Assembly: GCA_036733925.1 (NCBI GenBank)
Contig: DAIMZO010000005.1
Location: 34,167-98,166 of the forward strand
DNA: 64,000 nt
Direction: 5' to 3'
Source of the DNA: UBA2897 sp036733925
GTDB taxonomy: Bacteria > Bacillota > Negativicutes > Selenomonadales > Selenomonadaceae
This document shows positions 9,257 through 17,008 of this stretch, piece after piece. Position numbers and translations under genes: made by a program. A model generated the notes under the pieces. It ran no database searches. It was not told the DNA's origin and saw only the letters and a program-made list of their open reading frames with translations. Position 1 is the stretch's first letter; each line of letters begins with the position of its first letter.

Positions 9257-9550
9257 TTACATAGCTTGTTCTTCAGCCGTATAAACGCTGATCTGGCGGT
9301 TATACTTGCCCTTGCGCTCGATGGCTACCTTGCCGGCAACCTTCGCGAACAGCGTATCGTCCTTGCCGATGCCGACGTTGTGGCCCGGATGGAAATGCGT
9401 GCCGCGCTGGCGGACGAGGATGCTGCCAGCCGTTACGACCGTGCCGGCATGCTCCTTGACACCGAGACGCTTGGACTCGGAATCACGGCCGTTACGCGTG
9501 GAGCTGACGCCCTTCTTATGAGCGAACAGCTGCAAATCGAAAGTAAACAT
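9257..9550 (-). CDS. rpmA: 50S ribosomal protein L27 with Prp-cleaved N-terminal extension
   Basis: L27 lies at the peptidyl-transferase centre of the ribosome. The ATG at 9550 has GGAGGTG about 8 nt upstream and gives a 97-residue protein. It begins with the short extension MFTFDLQLFA before HKKG. In Firmicutes this extension is removed by the cysteine protease Prp to expose the functional N-terminus. The prp gene lies immediately upstream (5 nt gap), so substrate and protease are co-transcribed. The rest (STRNGRDSESKRLGVK) is canonical. Confidence 0.97.
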   Translation of the reverse strand: MFTFDLQLFAHKKGVSSTRNGRDSESKRLGVKEHAGTVVTAGSILVRQRGTHFHPGHNVGIGKDDTLFAKVAGKVAIERKGKYNRQISVYTAEEQAM

Positions 9551-9555
9551 GGATT

Positions 9556-9888
9556 TCACCTCCGCGCGGAGTCCCTTTGCTCCGATATACTCACTGCCTC
9601 CGGCGCCTGCGCCGCAATCTGGCGCAGGCCGAGAAGCATGGTCTGCAGAAGGTTTTCCGTTGCGTCATCCGGCGCGTCCCTCAAGGCAACCTCCATATCG
9701 CCGCTCTCGACGCGGTAATCCACCGCGGCATGGAGCTGCTCGAGGAGCCCGAGGAGCGCCGTCTGCGCGAGGACCGATACCCCGGCGCAAACGATGTCTT
9801 TGCCATATTCCGCCATGCCGCTGTGGCCGCTGACGGAATACCCCGCAATCCTACCCTCTGCATTCAGAAAAAGCCGAACCTTGATCAT
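9556..9888 (-). CDS. prp: Ribosomal-processing cysteine protease Prp
   Basis: Prp removes the N-terminal extension of ribosomal protein L27. The catalytic His is in the SGHSG motif (residue ~22) and the catalytic Cys in DIVCAGVS (residue ~34), both present. At 110 aa it has the family length. It lies between rplU and rpmA, the standard Firmicutes order, and its stop is next to the rplU-side start region without a gap large enough for another gene. Confidence 0.94.
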   Translation of the reverse strand: MIKVRLFLNAEGRIAGYSVSGHSGMAEYGKDIVCAGVSVLAQTALLGLLEQLHAAVDYRVESGDMEVALRDAPDDATENLLQTMLLGLRQIAAQAPEAVSISEQRDSARR

Positions 9889-10199
9889 CAGGCTTCAATC
9901 TTCTCGATGACAACCTTCGTGTACGGCTGACGGTGGCCCTGGCGGCGGCGATAGTTGGACTTCGCCTTGTACTTGAAGATGCGGATCTTCTTGCCTTTGC
10001 CCTGGGCTTCCACCTTGCCCGTTACCTTGGCACCCTCGACGACCGGCTTGCCGACTTTGACGTCGCCATCGCTGACCACCGTGAGAACCTCGTCGAACGT
10101 CACGGCATCGCCCTCTGCTACGTTGAGCTTCTCGACGAAGATCTCGTCGCCCTCAGCAACCTTGTACTGCTTGCCGCCCGTTTTGATAATCGCGTACAT
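9888..10199 (-). CDS. rplU: 50S ribosomal protein L21
   Basis: L21 binds 23S rRNA in the large subunit. The 103-residue protein starts MYAIIKTGGKQYKV and ends with the conserved basic segment YRRRQGHRQPYTKV. It is the first gene of the block and has a consensus promoter and a structured leader upstream (see those entries), suggesting autoregulation of the ribosomal protein operon. Its stop overlaps the start codon of prp by one base. Confidence 0.98.
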   Translation of the reverse strand: MYAIIKTGGKQYKVAEGDEIFVEKLNVAEGDAVTFDEVLTVVSDGDVKVGKPVVEGAKVTGKVEAQGKGKKIRIFKYKAKSNYRRRQGHRQPYTKVVIEKIEA

Positions 10200-10330
10200 G
10201 AAAACACCTCCCTATGGATTACTCGCCAGCTTCGGCGCAGCGAAAACGCTGACTTCCCAGCCCCGCTGTGCGGTTGGGGATAGCCGCGCAAGCGCACAGC
10301 TAATCCGGACACACTTCATGCGTCCACAGT
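10200..10330 (-). ncRNA. Candidate L21 leader (autoregulatory 5' UTR of rplU)
   Basis: The untranslated leader between the inferred start site (about 10329) and rplU folds into nested stems visible by eye. A closing stem pairs TAATCC (10301-10306) with GGATTA (10216-10221). Inside it, CGCACAGC (10293-10300) pairs with GCTGTGCG (10265-10272), and CGCTG (10247-10251) pairs with CAGCG (10238-10242) around an AAAA/TTTT loop. Position and multi-stem layout match the Firmicutes L21 leader RNA class, proposed to bind L21. The class assignment is from memory of the family; a covariance-model search would settle it. Confidence 0.7.
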
Positions 10331-10335
10331 TAAGA

Positions 10336-10364
10336 ATCATAACATAGCCCCGCATCGATGTCAA
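10336..10364 (-). promoter_or_regulatory. Sigma-70-type promoter of rplU
   Basis: On the minus strand, TTGACA (10359-10364) and TATGAT (10336-10341) are separated by exactly 17 nt, a near-perfect vegetative promoter. It directs transcription into the L21 leader and rplU. Confidence 0.85.
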
Positions 10365-10439
10365 GAGAAATTCCTGCGTCTGTCTTGGTTTCCGCAGATT
10401 TCTTTTGCTCGTACTTCCGCGGCGTTCTAAAAAATGGCT
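10365..10439. other. Part of a 460-base intergenic gap, no gene seen
   Basis: The gap between rplU and the GH105 gene (10200-10661) holds the L21 leader, the rplU promoter, a possible 125-bp inverted-repeat element (10440-10564) and a terminator. The segment 10365-10439 itself shows no ORF with a ribosome binding site and no clear structure. Confidence 0.4.
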
Positions 10440-10564
10440 CTTCGGGCATCCCTGTGGGTAAGGAATGTTCGGTTGGGTCACTGATACTTTACAGGAATCA
10501 ACATGGTTTTTCAATAGCTGATTTCAGCCAGGGGCAGGGCATTCACCCACGATCATGCCCGAAG
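10440..10564. repeat. Possible 125-bp MITE-like element with terminal inverted repeats
   Basis: CTTCGGGCAT at 10440-10449 is a perfect inverted copy of ATGCCCGAAG at 10555-10564. The similarity extends inward with gaps (GTGGGT at 10454-10459 against ACCCAC at 10545-10550, then ATG against CAT). About 105 bp of unrecognised sequence lie between. The arrangement resembles a small non-autonomous element or a long hairpin. No target-site duplication is obvious, so the mobile-element reading is tentative. Confidence 0.35.
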
Positions 10565-10580
10565 CCTCAAAAATAAAAGC

Positions 10581-10618
10581 AAAAAGTGCCTGCAACCGCA
10601 TGGTCACAGGCGCTTTTT
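10581..10618. terminator. Bidirectional intrinsic terminator after the GH105 gene
   Basis: AAAAAGTGCCTG (10581-10592) pairs with CAGGCGCTTTTT (10607-10618) with one G-T type mismatch, giving a hairpin with T tracts in both directions. On the minus strand it ends the pectin-degradation operon. Confidence 0.8.
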
Positions 10619-10661
10619 ACTTTCTTTGGATTGTATATCGTTTCTCTATCCTGCTTTTAAA

Positions 10662-11774
10662 TCAAAGCCGCTCGTATTCGGCTGCCGCGAGGATGAACGG
10701 GCCAAGGCCTTTCGGCTCGTTGGTGACGATTGGCTCGCTGATGTAGTAGGCAAACGAACCGTCGCGCTCGCCGTAGGCTTTGGTCGGCTTGCCGCCGAGG
10801 CCTGCGACGAAGCAGATCTTGTTGAGGTCGATGGTGCCCATCGGGGTCTCGCAGATGAATTCGTCAAGCAGGCCCTGATAGCTGAGTTTCGCGAAGTCGC
10901 GCATCTTCTCTGGCAGGTAGCCGAGGCGGACGCCCTTGAACAGGGAGTACGCGATCATGCAGGAGCCGGATGCCTCGAGGTAGTTGCCCTTGCGGTCGCC
11001 GCAGTCGAGCACCTGATACCAGACATGGCTGTTCTTGTCCGCGACCTTCAGCAGGGCCTCCATGGTCTCGTTGTAGATCTTGATGAGCTCGCCGCGGTAC
11101 TGGTTGTCCTCCGGCAGCTGCTCGAGCGTGTCGACAATGGCCATGCAGAACCAGCCCATCGAGCGGCTCCAGAAATGCTTTGAGAGGCCCGTCACCGGAT
11201 CCGCCCATGGCTGCTTGCGCGCATCGTCATAGGCGTGGTAGAGCAAGCCGGTCTTCGGGTCGAGCGTGTGCTTGCGCGCGATGATGAACTGGCGTGCGAT
11301 GTCGTCGTATTCCTTCGGATCCTTCGTGAACTCGCTGACGTATTTCGCGTAGAACGTCGCGCCCATGTAGAGGCCGTCGAGCCAGATCTGCTCCGGGTAG
11401 ATCTCCTTATGCCAGAACACGCCTTCCTTCGTGCGCGGATGATGCTCGATCTGGCTGCGCAGCAGGTCGAGGGCCTTCTTGTAAGCCGGGTCATGCGTGG
11501 CCTGATAGACCGTCAGCAGGATCTTGCCGTTGTTCAGGTGGTCGATGTTGTACTCATCGACGCTGTAGCCGCGGATCGTGCCGTCTTTCTGCACGAACGT
11601 GTCGGTGCAGGACTTCACATAGTCGAAATATTTCTGGTCGCCGGTCTGCTTCCATACCTCGGCAATGCCGTCGAGGGTCAGGCCGAACTCATAGGCCCAA
11701 TAGCTCGTGAGGTCAGTCTTGCGCGCGATGACGGAGTCCGCCATCCACTGGGAATACGGTTTGTTCTGTGCCAT
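10662..11774 (-). CDS. Unsaturated rhamnogalacturonyl/glucuronyl hydrolase, GH105 family
   Basis: GH105 enzymes (YteR/RhiN type) remove the unsaturated uronic acid left at the non-reducing end of pectin fragments by lyases. The (alpha/alpha)6-barrel pattern is visible, and the catalytic Asp lies in the conserved QIWLDGLYMG segment (Asp133). No signal peptide is present, so it acts in the cytoplasm on imported oligosaccharides. AAAGGAG precedes the ATG. It is the last gene of a three-gene unit with a GPH transporter and a GH28 enzyme, which supports the pectin assignment. Exact specificity (rhamnogalacturonan or other uronides) is inferred. Confidence 0.88.
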   Translation of the reverse strand: MAQNKPYSQWMADSVIARKTDLTSYWAYEFGLTLDGIAEVWKQTGDQKYFDYVKSCTDTFVQKDGTIRGYSVDEYNIDHLNNGKILLTVYQATHDPAYKKALDLLRSQIEHHPRTKEGVFWHKEIYPEQIWLDGLYMGATFYAKYVSEFTKDPKEYDDIARQFIIARKHTLDPKTGLLYHAYDDARKQPWADPVTGLSKHFWSRSMGWFCMAIVDTLEQLPEDNQYRGELIKIYNETMEALLKVADKNSHVWYQVLDCGDRKGNYLEASGSCMIAYSLFKGVRLGYLPEKMRDFAKLSYQGLLDEFICETPMGTIDLNKICFVAGLGGKPTKAYGERDGSFAYYISEPIVTNEPKGLGPFILAAAEYERL

Positions 11775-11792
11775 GATACTTCTCCTTTTGAC

Positions 11793-11825
11793 GATACCGG
11801 CTCACCGAAGCGGCGAGCCGGTATC
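11793..11825 (-). other. Intercistronic hairpin between transporter and GH105 genes
   Basis: GATACCGGCTC (11793-11803) is a perfect inverted repeat of GAGCCGGTATC (11815-11825) with an 11-nt loop. It has no T tract, so it may stabilise or process the mRNA and not terminate it. A GGGATT-type imperfect triplet repeat lies at about 11842-11865, overlapping the transporter stop codon. Confidence 0.5.
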
Positions 11826-11863
11826 CAATTGTTATGCGATTCAGGGATTAGGGGATTGGGGGA

Positions 11864-13396
11864 TCAGTTTGCGTATTTTGCCTGCGCCTCGCTGTGGCGG
11901 TGCATGACATCGTTATGACCGAAGCACTGTTCGTACTTCCAGCCCGTGAGCGCCTCGACCGCAGCTTTCGTCTCCGGCGTGACGTCGGCCATGCTGCCGC
12001 CAGCGCGGATGCGGTGCACCTCGTCGACGAGGAGCTTGTGGTTCTCTTTCGTGAGCTTGAGGTTGCGGCTGATCAGCCAGATGACGACGCAGAGGGCAAT
12101 CGGCACGACGATCGTCATGATCAGGACGCCGTCGATGGCGCTTGCGGACTGCTGGCCAGCGCCCTTCTCAAAGCCGAAGAGCGAGAGGCCGACGCCGAGG
12201 AGGAAGCCCTCCGCAGCGGATGCGACTTTCGAGAGGAGGCCGTTGACACCGGTGAAGATGCCCTCACGGCGCTCCATCGTGACCGCCTCATCGATATCTG
12301 CCATGAACGGCAGCTGGAATACCGGGATATAGTCTGCACCGGCCTTGCCGATATTGTTGATGATGGCGAGAACCGTCAACCAGACGATGACCATGTGCTC
12401 CTCCATGCCGAAGTGGCCGAGGTACAGCGCATAGTAACCGAGCAGCGAGACCGTGACGATGACGCCGACGACCTTGAACGCGAACGGGCCGCCGTAACGA
12501 TAGCAGAGCGTGATGAAGATGGCGAGTGCGACGAAAGCGACGAGCGTGGAAAGCGAGGTGATGATAGACGTGGCGCTCTTCGTGAGGCCGAGGGCATAGA
12601 CGACGTAGTAGGTGAATACGCCGGCCGCGAGGTTCTTGTAGATGCCGATGAAGAGCATCATGCCTGCATGGAGGCGGAATGCGCGGATACGCATCGAAGC
12701 GAACACGTCGTTGACGAGCTTCAGCAGGACGTGATGGACGGAACCCATCTTATCCGTGTAGTGGATGTCCTCCGGTGCACGCTCGTACGTGAGTGCGTAC
12801 ACGACGAGCAGGGAGATGGCCGTCACGATGGCGTACGACAGGCCGGTGTAGAAGTATGCATCGATGCTGTCATCGCCGAGGCGCTGGAAGAAGAAGGCCG
12901 GGAAGAGCAGGGCGATCGTCGAAGCGAACGTGCCGCAGTACTGTTTTGCCGAAACGAGCTTCGTCTTCTCGGAAGCGATCTGCGTCATCTCTGCCGGCAG
13001 CGTCGGGCCCGGAACCATGACGGACGTGAAGACCATCTCATAAATCATGTTCGCAATCAGGTAGAACGCGAAGGAATGGCCCGGCGTCCAGAGGATCGGA
13101 TAGGTGATCAGGACGAGCGGCGCGCCGGTCAGGATGAACAGGCGCCGACGGCCGAACTTGCGGCCGATCCTCGTGCGGCCCATATTATCGGAAATGAAGC
13201 CCATGACCGGGTTGCCGACCGCATCGATCAGGCGTGCAATCGTAAAGATAAGTCCTGCCTGTACGGCCGGGATCTCGCAGGCCGATGTGTAGAACAGCAT
13301 CAGGAACGCTGAGGACAGCGCCTGCGTGCCGCCACCGAGGAAGTTCAGGCATGCATAGCCCAGAACGTTCCACCAGGTAACTTTCCGTGTTTTCAT
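11864..13396 (-). CDS. Glycoside-pentoside-hexuronide:cation symporter (GPH family, MelB type)
   Basis: A 510-residue inner-membrane transporter of the GPH branch of the major facilitator superfamily, with about 12 hydrophobic helices. It has the early family motif AVGNPVMGFISDNMGRTRIGRKFGRR (residues ~43-70), in which conserved Asp residues take part in cation coupling. The start ATG at 13396 has GGGAGG 8 nt upstream. It lies between GH28 and GH105 genes, so its substrate is probably a uronide or pectic oligosaccharide. That is inference from context, as GPH substrates cannot be read from sequence. Confidence 0.88.
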   Translation of the reverse strand: MKTRKVTWWNVLGYACLNFLGGGTQALSSAFLMLFYTSACEIPAVQAGLIFTIARLIDAVGNPVMGFISDNMGRTRIGRKFGRRRLFILTGAPLVLITYPILWTPGHSFAFYLIANMIYEMVFTSVMVPGPTLPAEMTQIASEKTKLVSAKQYCGTFASTIALLFPAFFFQRLGDDSIDAYFYTGLSYAIVTAISLLVVYALTYERAPEDIHYTDKMGSVHHVLLKLVNDVFASMRIRAFRLHAGMMLFIGIYKNLAAGVFTYYVVYALGLTKSATSIITSLSTLVAFVALAIFITLCYRYGGPFAFKVVGVIVTVSLLGYYALYLGHFGMEEHMVIVWLTVLAIINNIGKAGADYIPVFQLPFMADIDEAVTMERREGIFTGVNGLLSKVASAAEGFLLGVGLSLFGFEKGAGQQSASAIDGVLIMTIVVPIALCVVIWLISRNLKLTKENHKLLVDEVHRIRAGGSMADVTPETKAAVEALTGWKYEQCFGHNDVMHRHSEAQAKYAN

Positions 13397-13436
13397 GATT
13401 TCTGCCTCCCAAAACAACTTGTTGCACAGGTTCTAT

Positions 13437-14945
13437 TCACTCTACTGCAATGCTTGCAGAATCGGGTAATTCGCCGATATCCTCCGTGACATCGTTCTGG
13501 CGGATACCGTTGATCGTGACATTGTCGATGCAGAGGTTCTCGATATGCTCGAAGATGGCCTCGCCGCGGACCCCTTGCAGATCCATATTCCGGAATGTCA
13601 CATTCTGAATCGGCGACTCCACGAAGCCCCGCAGATAGAACGGGTACTTCGCATCGATGCTGCCGCCCTCCTTCGTCCGGAAATCCTCGAGCGTCACATT
13701 GCGCAGGATCGGCATGTGATGGCCGTTCTTGCCCTCCTCGTAGAAGAAGTTGCAATGCACGACAGCGATGCGCGACTTGTTCACGACGCTGCGGCGCACG
13801 TAGATGTTTTCCAGACAGCCGCCTCGCTTCGCGTTGGTCTTGAACCGGATCGGGTAGTTGAGGTTCGGGCTGTCGAAACTGTTGTCTTCCGCGAAAACGT
13901 TCCGCACGCCCCCCGATATCTCACTGCCGATTGTGATTCCGCCATGCCCGTTGCTGAAGCGGTTCCCGCGGATGATCAGGTTCTCACAGGGTACGTTGAC
14001 GCGCCGTCCGTCGTGGTTCCGCCCGGACTTCACGGCGATGCAGTCATCGCCGGTCTCGAAGTAGCAGTCCTCGATCAGCATGTTCTTCGTGCTCTCCGGA
14101 TCCACGCCATCGTTGTTGTAGAGGTTAGTTTGTACGTGGATTCCCTTGATCAGCACGTTCTCGCAGAGAACCGGGTTGACCTCCCAGAACGGCGAGTTGC
14201 GGATCGCGACATCCTGCACAAGCACGTTCTTGCAATGGATGAACTGCAGGAACGGCGGGCGCAGGGTCGATACCGTATCATCGAATATCCGCTGCTCCGG
14301 CGGAACATCCGCATCGCCATCGGCAAAGAGCTTCTGGCGCTGGAACTCCTGATCCGTCTCACCGAAATATCCGAATTTCCACGGCATCCAGTTGAATTCG
14401 TCCGCACAGCCATTCAATGTACCTGTACCTGTTACCGCTATATTTTCCGCACCGTCCGCATAGATGAACGGTGAGAAATTCATGCATTCAACGCCTTCCC
14501 AGCGGCTGAACCGGACCGGATAGTAGCGGTTCGTCTTGTTCCGCATGAAGCGGAGCTCCGCGCCGTAGGCGAGGTGAAGCTCGACGCCCGATTTCAGCTC
14601 GAGCGCGCCGGTGTAATACGTGCCATCCGGGATCACGACGATGCCGCCGCCATCGGCCGCCGCATCATCGATGGCCTGCTGGATGGCTTTTCCTGAAAAT
14701 GGAACCTTCTGAATATTGCGGATCAGATGCTTGCTCCGATAGGTCAGGTCTTTCTTCAGTTCGTCTTTCGTTCCGCTGTACGGCCCATCCGGGTGTGTGA
14801 AGAACTCTTCCTCCTCCACGGTCACCAGCGCCGCGTAACGGTCGGACGTCACATCGTAGGTCTTCCCCATCGGTCGCCTCTCGGACAACGGCTCGGTGCA
14901 GCGTTCAATTTCATCATAGAGCTTCTGATTCCAGCTGAACTCCAT
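13437..14945 (-). CDS. Polygalacturonase-type glycoside hydrolase, GH28 family
   Basis: GH28 right-handed beta-helix enzymes hydrolyse galacturonan or rhamnogalacturonan. All four family motifs are present: NNDGVDP (residues ~277-283), GDDCIAVKSG (~299-308), GHGG (~333-336) and RFKTN (~367-371). These supply the catalytic Asp residues and the substrate-binding Arg/Lys. There is no signal peptide, so this is probably a cytoplasmic exo-acting enzyme working on imported oligomers. The start is uncertain: ATG 14945 has AAAGGA almost adjacent; an in-frame GTG lies at 14960. It heads the pectin unit. Confidence 0.88.
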   Translation of the reverse strand: MEFSWNQKLYDEIERCTEPLSERRPMGKTYDVTSDRYAALVTVEEEEFFTHPDGPYSGTKDELKKDLTYRSKHLIRNIQKVPFSGKAIQQAIDDAAADGGGIVVIPDGTYYTGALELKSGVELHLAYGAELRFMRNKTNRYYPVRFSRWEGVECMNFSPFIYADGAENIAVTGTGTLNGCADEFNWMPWKFGYFGETDQEFQRQKLFADGDADVPPEQRIFDDTVSTLRPPFLQFIHCKNVLVQDVAIRNSPFWEVNPVLCENVLIKGIHVQTNLYNNDGVDPESTKNMLIEDCYFETGDDCIAVKSGRNHDGRRVNVPCENLIIRGNRFSNGHGGITIGSEISGGVRNVFAEDNSFDSPNLNYPIRFKTNAKRGGCLENIYVRRSVVNKSRIAVVHCNFFYEEGKNGHHMPILRNVTLEDFRTKEGGSIDAKYPFYLRGFVESPIQNVTFRNMDLQGVRGEAIFEHIENLCIDNVTINGIRQNDVTEDIGELPDSASIAVE

Positions 14946-15081
14946 TCCTTTCTGCCCCACTTTCTCGTATTTATCGTTTCTTTATGCTTATATACTATCA
15001 TTTTCTCTCGTTGGGTCACAGAGAATATATTTAGACAAATCATAAGATTTTAAAGTAGTTCCATTTTTGTAAAAAAAGCAC

Positions 15082-15127
15082 AAAAAAGACTGCCGCACGA
15101 GCTCGAAAACGAACGCGTGCGGCAGTC
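15082..15127 (-). terminator. Intrinsic terminator after gpsA
   Basis: GACTGCCGCACG (15088-15099) and CGTGCGGCAGTC (15116-15127) form a perfect 12-bp stem followed on the minus strand by six T. It separates gpsA from the pectin unit downstream. Confidence 0.88.
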
Positions 15128-15138
15128 CCGCGGAATCT

Positions 15139-16138
15139 TCAGGCCATTTCGGATTTGGTGGAGCGAAGGAAGAGCTTCGTGAGCTGTTCCTTCGGATCCT
15201 TGTGATGATGGACGATCTCGTAGACCGTCTGGCAGATGGGCAGCTCGACGCCGTATTTCTTCGAGAGATCCATGAGCGCCTCGACCGTGTAGACGCCCTC
15301 GGCAAGCTTCGTGAACGGCTTGCCCTTTATGAGATCCTCGCCGAAGCGGCGGTTGTTGCTGTGCGGCGAGAACAGGGTCGCCTCGTAGTCGCCGAGATGC
15401 GAGAGGCCGTAGACCGTCATCTTGTCGCCGCCCATCGCCTCGATGAGCCGCGAGAGCTCGCGCGTGCCGCGCGCCATCAGTGCGCCCTTCAGGCTGCTGT
15501 AGCCGAAGCCGTCGAGCATACCGGCCGCGAGGCCGATGACGTTCTTCGCCGCCGCGCCGATCTCCGTGCCGAGCAGATCCTCGCCGTAGTAGAATCGGAT
15601 CAGCGGGCTCGAGAAGATCTCGACGACCTGCTTCGTCAGCAGGATTTCCTTCGCCGCGATGACCATACAGTTCGGCACGCCGCGCAGGAAATCCTGCACA
15701 TGGCCCGGGCCGACCCAGACCGCCGCGCGGCTGCCCCAGCCCGTCTCCTCGTCGAATACAGTCGTCAGGCGCTTGCCCGTGCCGATCAGTATTNNNNNNN
15801 NNNNNNNNNNNNNNNGTGCCGATCTCGAGGCCCTTCATGCAGAGCACGAACACGCGGTCTCCGATATCGTATGCCGCGAGCTGCCGCGAGAGCGCCCGGA
15901 ACTGCTGCGAGCTGATGGAAATGACGAACACCTCGGCCGACGCCACGGCGGCCTGCAGGTCATCGGTCAGCTGCACCGATCCCGGCAGCGTCAAGTACTC
16001 GTTCCGGCGCGTCTCCATGAGCTCCGATAGATGCTTGGAGCCGGGACGCCCCCAGAGCGTGACCTCGTGGCCGATATGATCCGCGTACCAGGCGTGGAAC
16101 GACCCCCAGCGGCCGCAGCCTAAAACCGTTATCTTCAT
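15139..16138 (-). CDS. gpsA: Glycerol-3-phosphate dehydrogenase [NAD(P)+] GpsA, interrupted by assembly gap
   Basis: GpsA reduces dihydroxyacetone phosphate to sn-glycerol-3-phosphate for phospholipid synthesis. The N-terminal Rossmann motif GCGRWGSFHAW is clear, and the C-terminal domain contains GAAAKNVIGLAAGMLDG with the catalytic Lys. As given, a run of 22 N (15794-15815) shifts the frame and splits the gene. The 9-mer gtgccgatc occurs on both sides of the gap (15779-15787 and 15816-15824). Merging the two copies removes 37 nt, restores a single frame and reads ...LEIGTGKRLTTVF..., giving about 320 aa, the normal family length. The gene is therefore very probably intact in the organism. 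Confidence 0.9.
15794..15815. other. Assembly gap (22 N) inside gpsA
   Basis: Twenty-two undetermined bases. The flanks carry an identical 9-bp sequence, suggesting that two contig ends overlap and were joined with a placeholder without being merged. Confidence 0.95.
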
Positions 16139-16163
16139 CCGTTTTCCCCTCTTTTCCTGCCTG

Positions 16164-16934
16164 TCAGGCCGATTTCTCCACTTTCGCGCCGGTCAGGTCG
16201 CGCACGACGACGCCCGCGATGATCAGGCCGACGACGGACGGCACGAACGAGATGCTGCCCGGCACCGCGCGCCGGAAATCGCAGTTGTTCGCCGCACCCG
16301 GCGGACAGATGCAGTTCGCACCGCAGCCGCTCATCGCAACCTTCAGCGGCTTTTCCTTCGAATAGACGACCTTAAGCTTCTTCACGCGCTTCTCCTTGAG
16401 CTTCTTACGCATGACGCGCGCGAGCGGGTCGACGCTCGTCTTGTAGATATCCGTGACCTCGAACAGGGTCGGGTCGAGCTTGTTGCCGGCGCCCATGCTG
16501 CTGATGAGGGGGATGCCGCGGCGGTCGCACTCGACGGCGAGGCTGATCTTGCCCGTCACGGTGTCGATGGCGTCGACGACGTAGTCGTAGCGCGTAGCGA
16601 AGAACTCGTCTGCCCGATCCGGCTCGTAGAACGTCTCGATGCAGTCGACGACGGCCTTCGGGTTGATGGCGAGGATGCGCTCGCGCATGGCCTCCGTCTT
16701 TTTCTGCCCGACGGTCTTCGTCAGCGCGTGGATCTGCCGGTTCAGGTTCGTCAGGCAGATCAGGTCGTTGTCGATCAGCACGATATGGCCAACGCCCGCG
16801 CGCGCGAGCCCCTCGGCGGCATAGGAGCCGACGCCGCCGACGCCGAAGATGGCGACCGTGCTGGCCGCGAGCTTGTCCATGCCTTCCTCGCCGAGTAGCA
16901 GCTCCGTGCGCGAAAACCTTCCCAGATTTCTCAT
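16164..16934 (-). CDS. tcdA: tRNA threonylcarbamoyladenosine dehydratase TcdA (ThiF/E1-like)
   Basis: TcdA uses ATP to cyclise t6A to ct6A at position 37 of ANN-decoding tRNAs. The E1-like nucleotide-binding motif GVGGVGSYAAEGLARAG is at residues ~31-47, the NLNRQ Arg motif follows, and the cysteine-rich segment SGCGANCICPPG is near residue 205. A hydrophobic C-terminal stretch (SVVGLIIAGVVVRDL) is typical. The ATG at 16934 has AAAGGA upstream. It lies between gpsA and ftsZ, with a terminator separating it from ftsZ. Confidence 0.9.
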   Translation of the reverse strand: MRNLGRFSRTELLLGEEGMDKLAASTVAIFGVGGVGSYAAEGLARAGVGHIVLIDNDLICLTNLNRQIHALTKTVGQKKTEAMRERILAINPKAVVDCIETFYEPDRADEFFATRYDYVVDAIDTVTGKISLAVECDRRGIPLISSMGAGNKLDPTLFEVTDIYKTSVDPLARVMRKKLKEKRVKKLKVVYSKEKPLKVAMSGCGANCICPPGAANNCDFRRAVPGSISFVPSVVGLIIAGVVVRDLTGAKVEKSA

Positions 16935-16961
16935 TGGATTTCCTTTCTGCTTGTTTCGTCA

Positions 16962-17001
16962 AAAATGCCGGAAAGCCGTCCTGAGCGGATGGCTTTCCGG
17001 C
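16962..17001 (-). terminator. Intrinsic terminator after ftsZ
   Basis: GCCGGAAAGCC (16967-16977) pairs with GGCTTTCCGGC (16991-17001); a T5 tract follows on the minus strand. It isolates ftsZ from tcdA. Confidence 0.85.
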
Positions 17002-17008
17002 CCCGTTT

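Noticed and set aside
60..9284. Very long plus-strand open frames opposite cheV-cvfB and obg (for example 60-2252 and 7161-9284)
   Set aside because: They lie opposite well-supported minus-strand genes, have Arg/Asp/Val/Leu-biased composition without domains, and lack ribosome binding sites. They are a by-product of GC-rich codon usage.
10212..10514. 100-codon minus-strand ORF upstream of rplU
   Set aside because: It runs through the rplU promoter and structured leader, has no ribosome binding site and no recognisable features.
15139..16138. gpsA as a frameshifted pseudogene
   Set aside because: The frame break coincides with the N gap, and merging the flanking 9-bp overlap restores an intact reading frame of family length.
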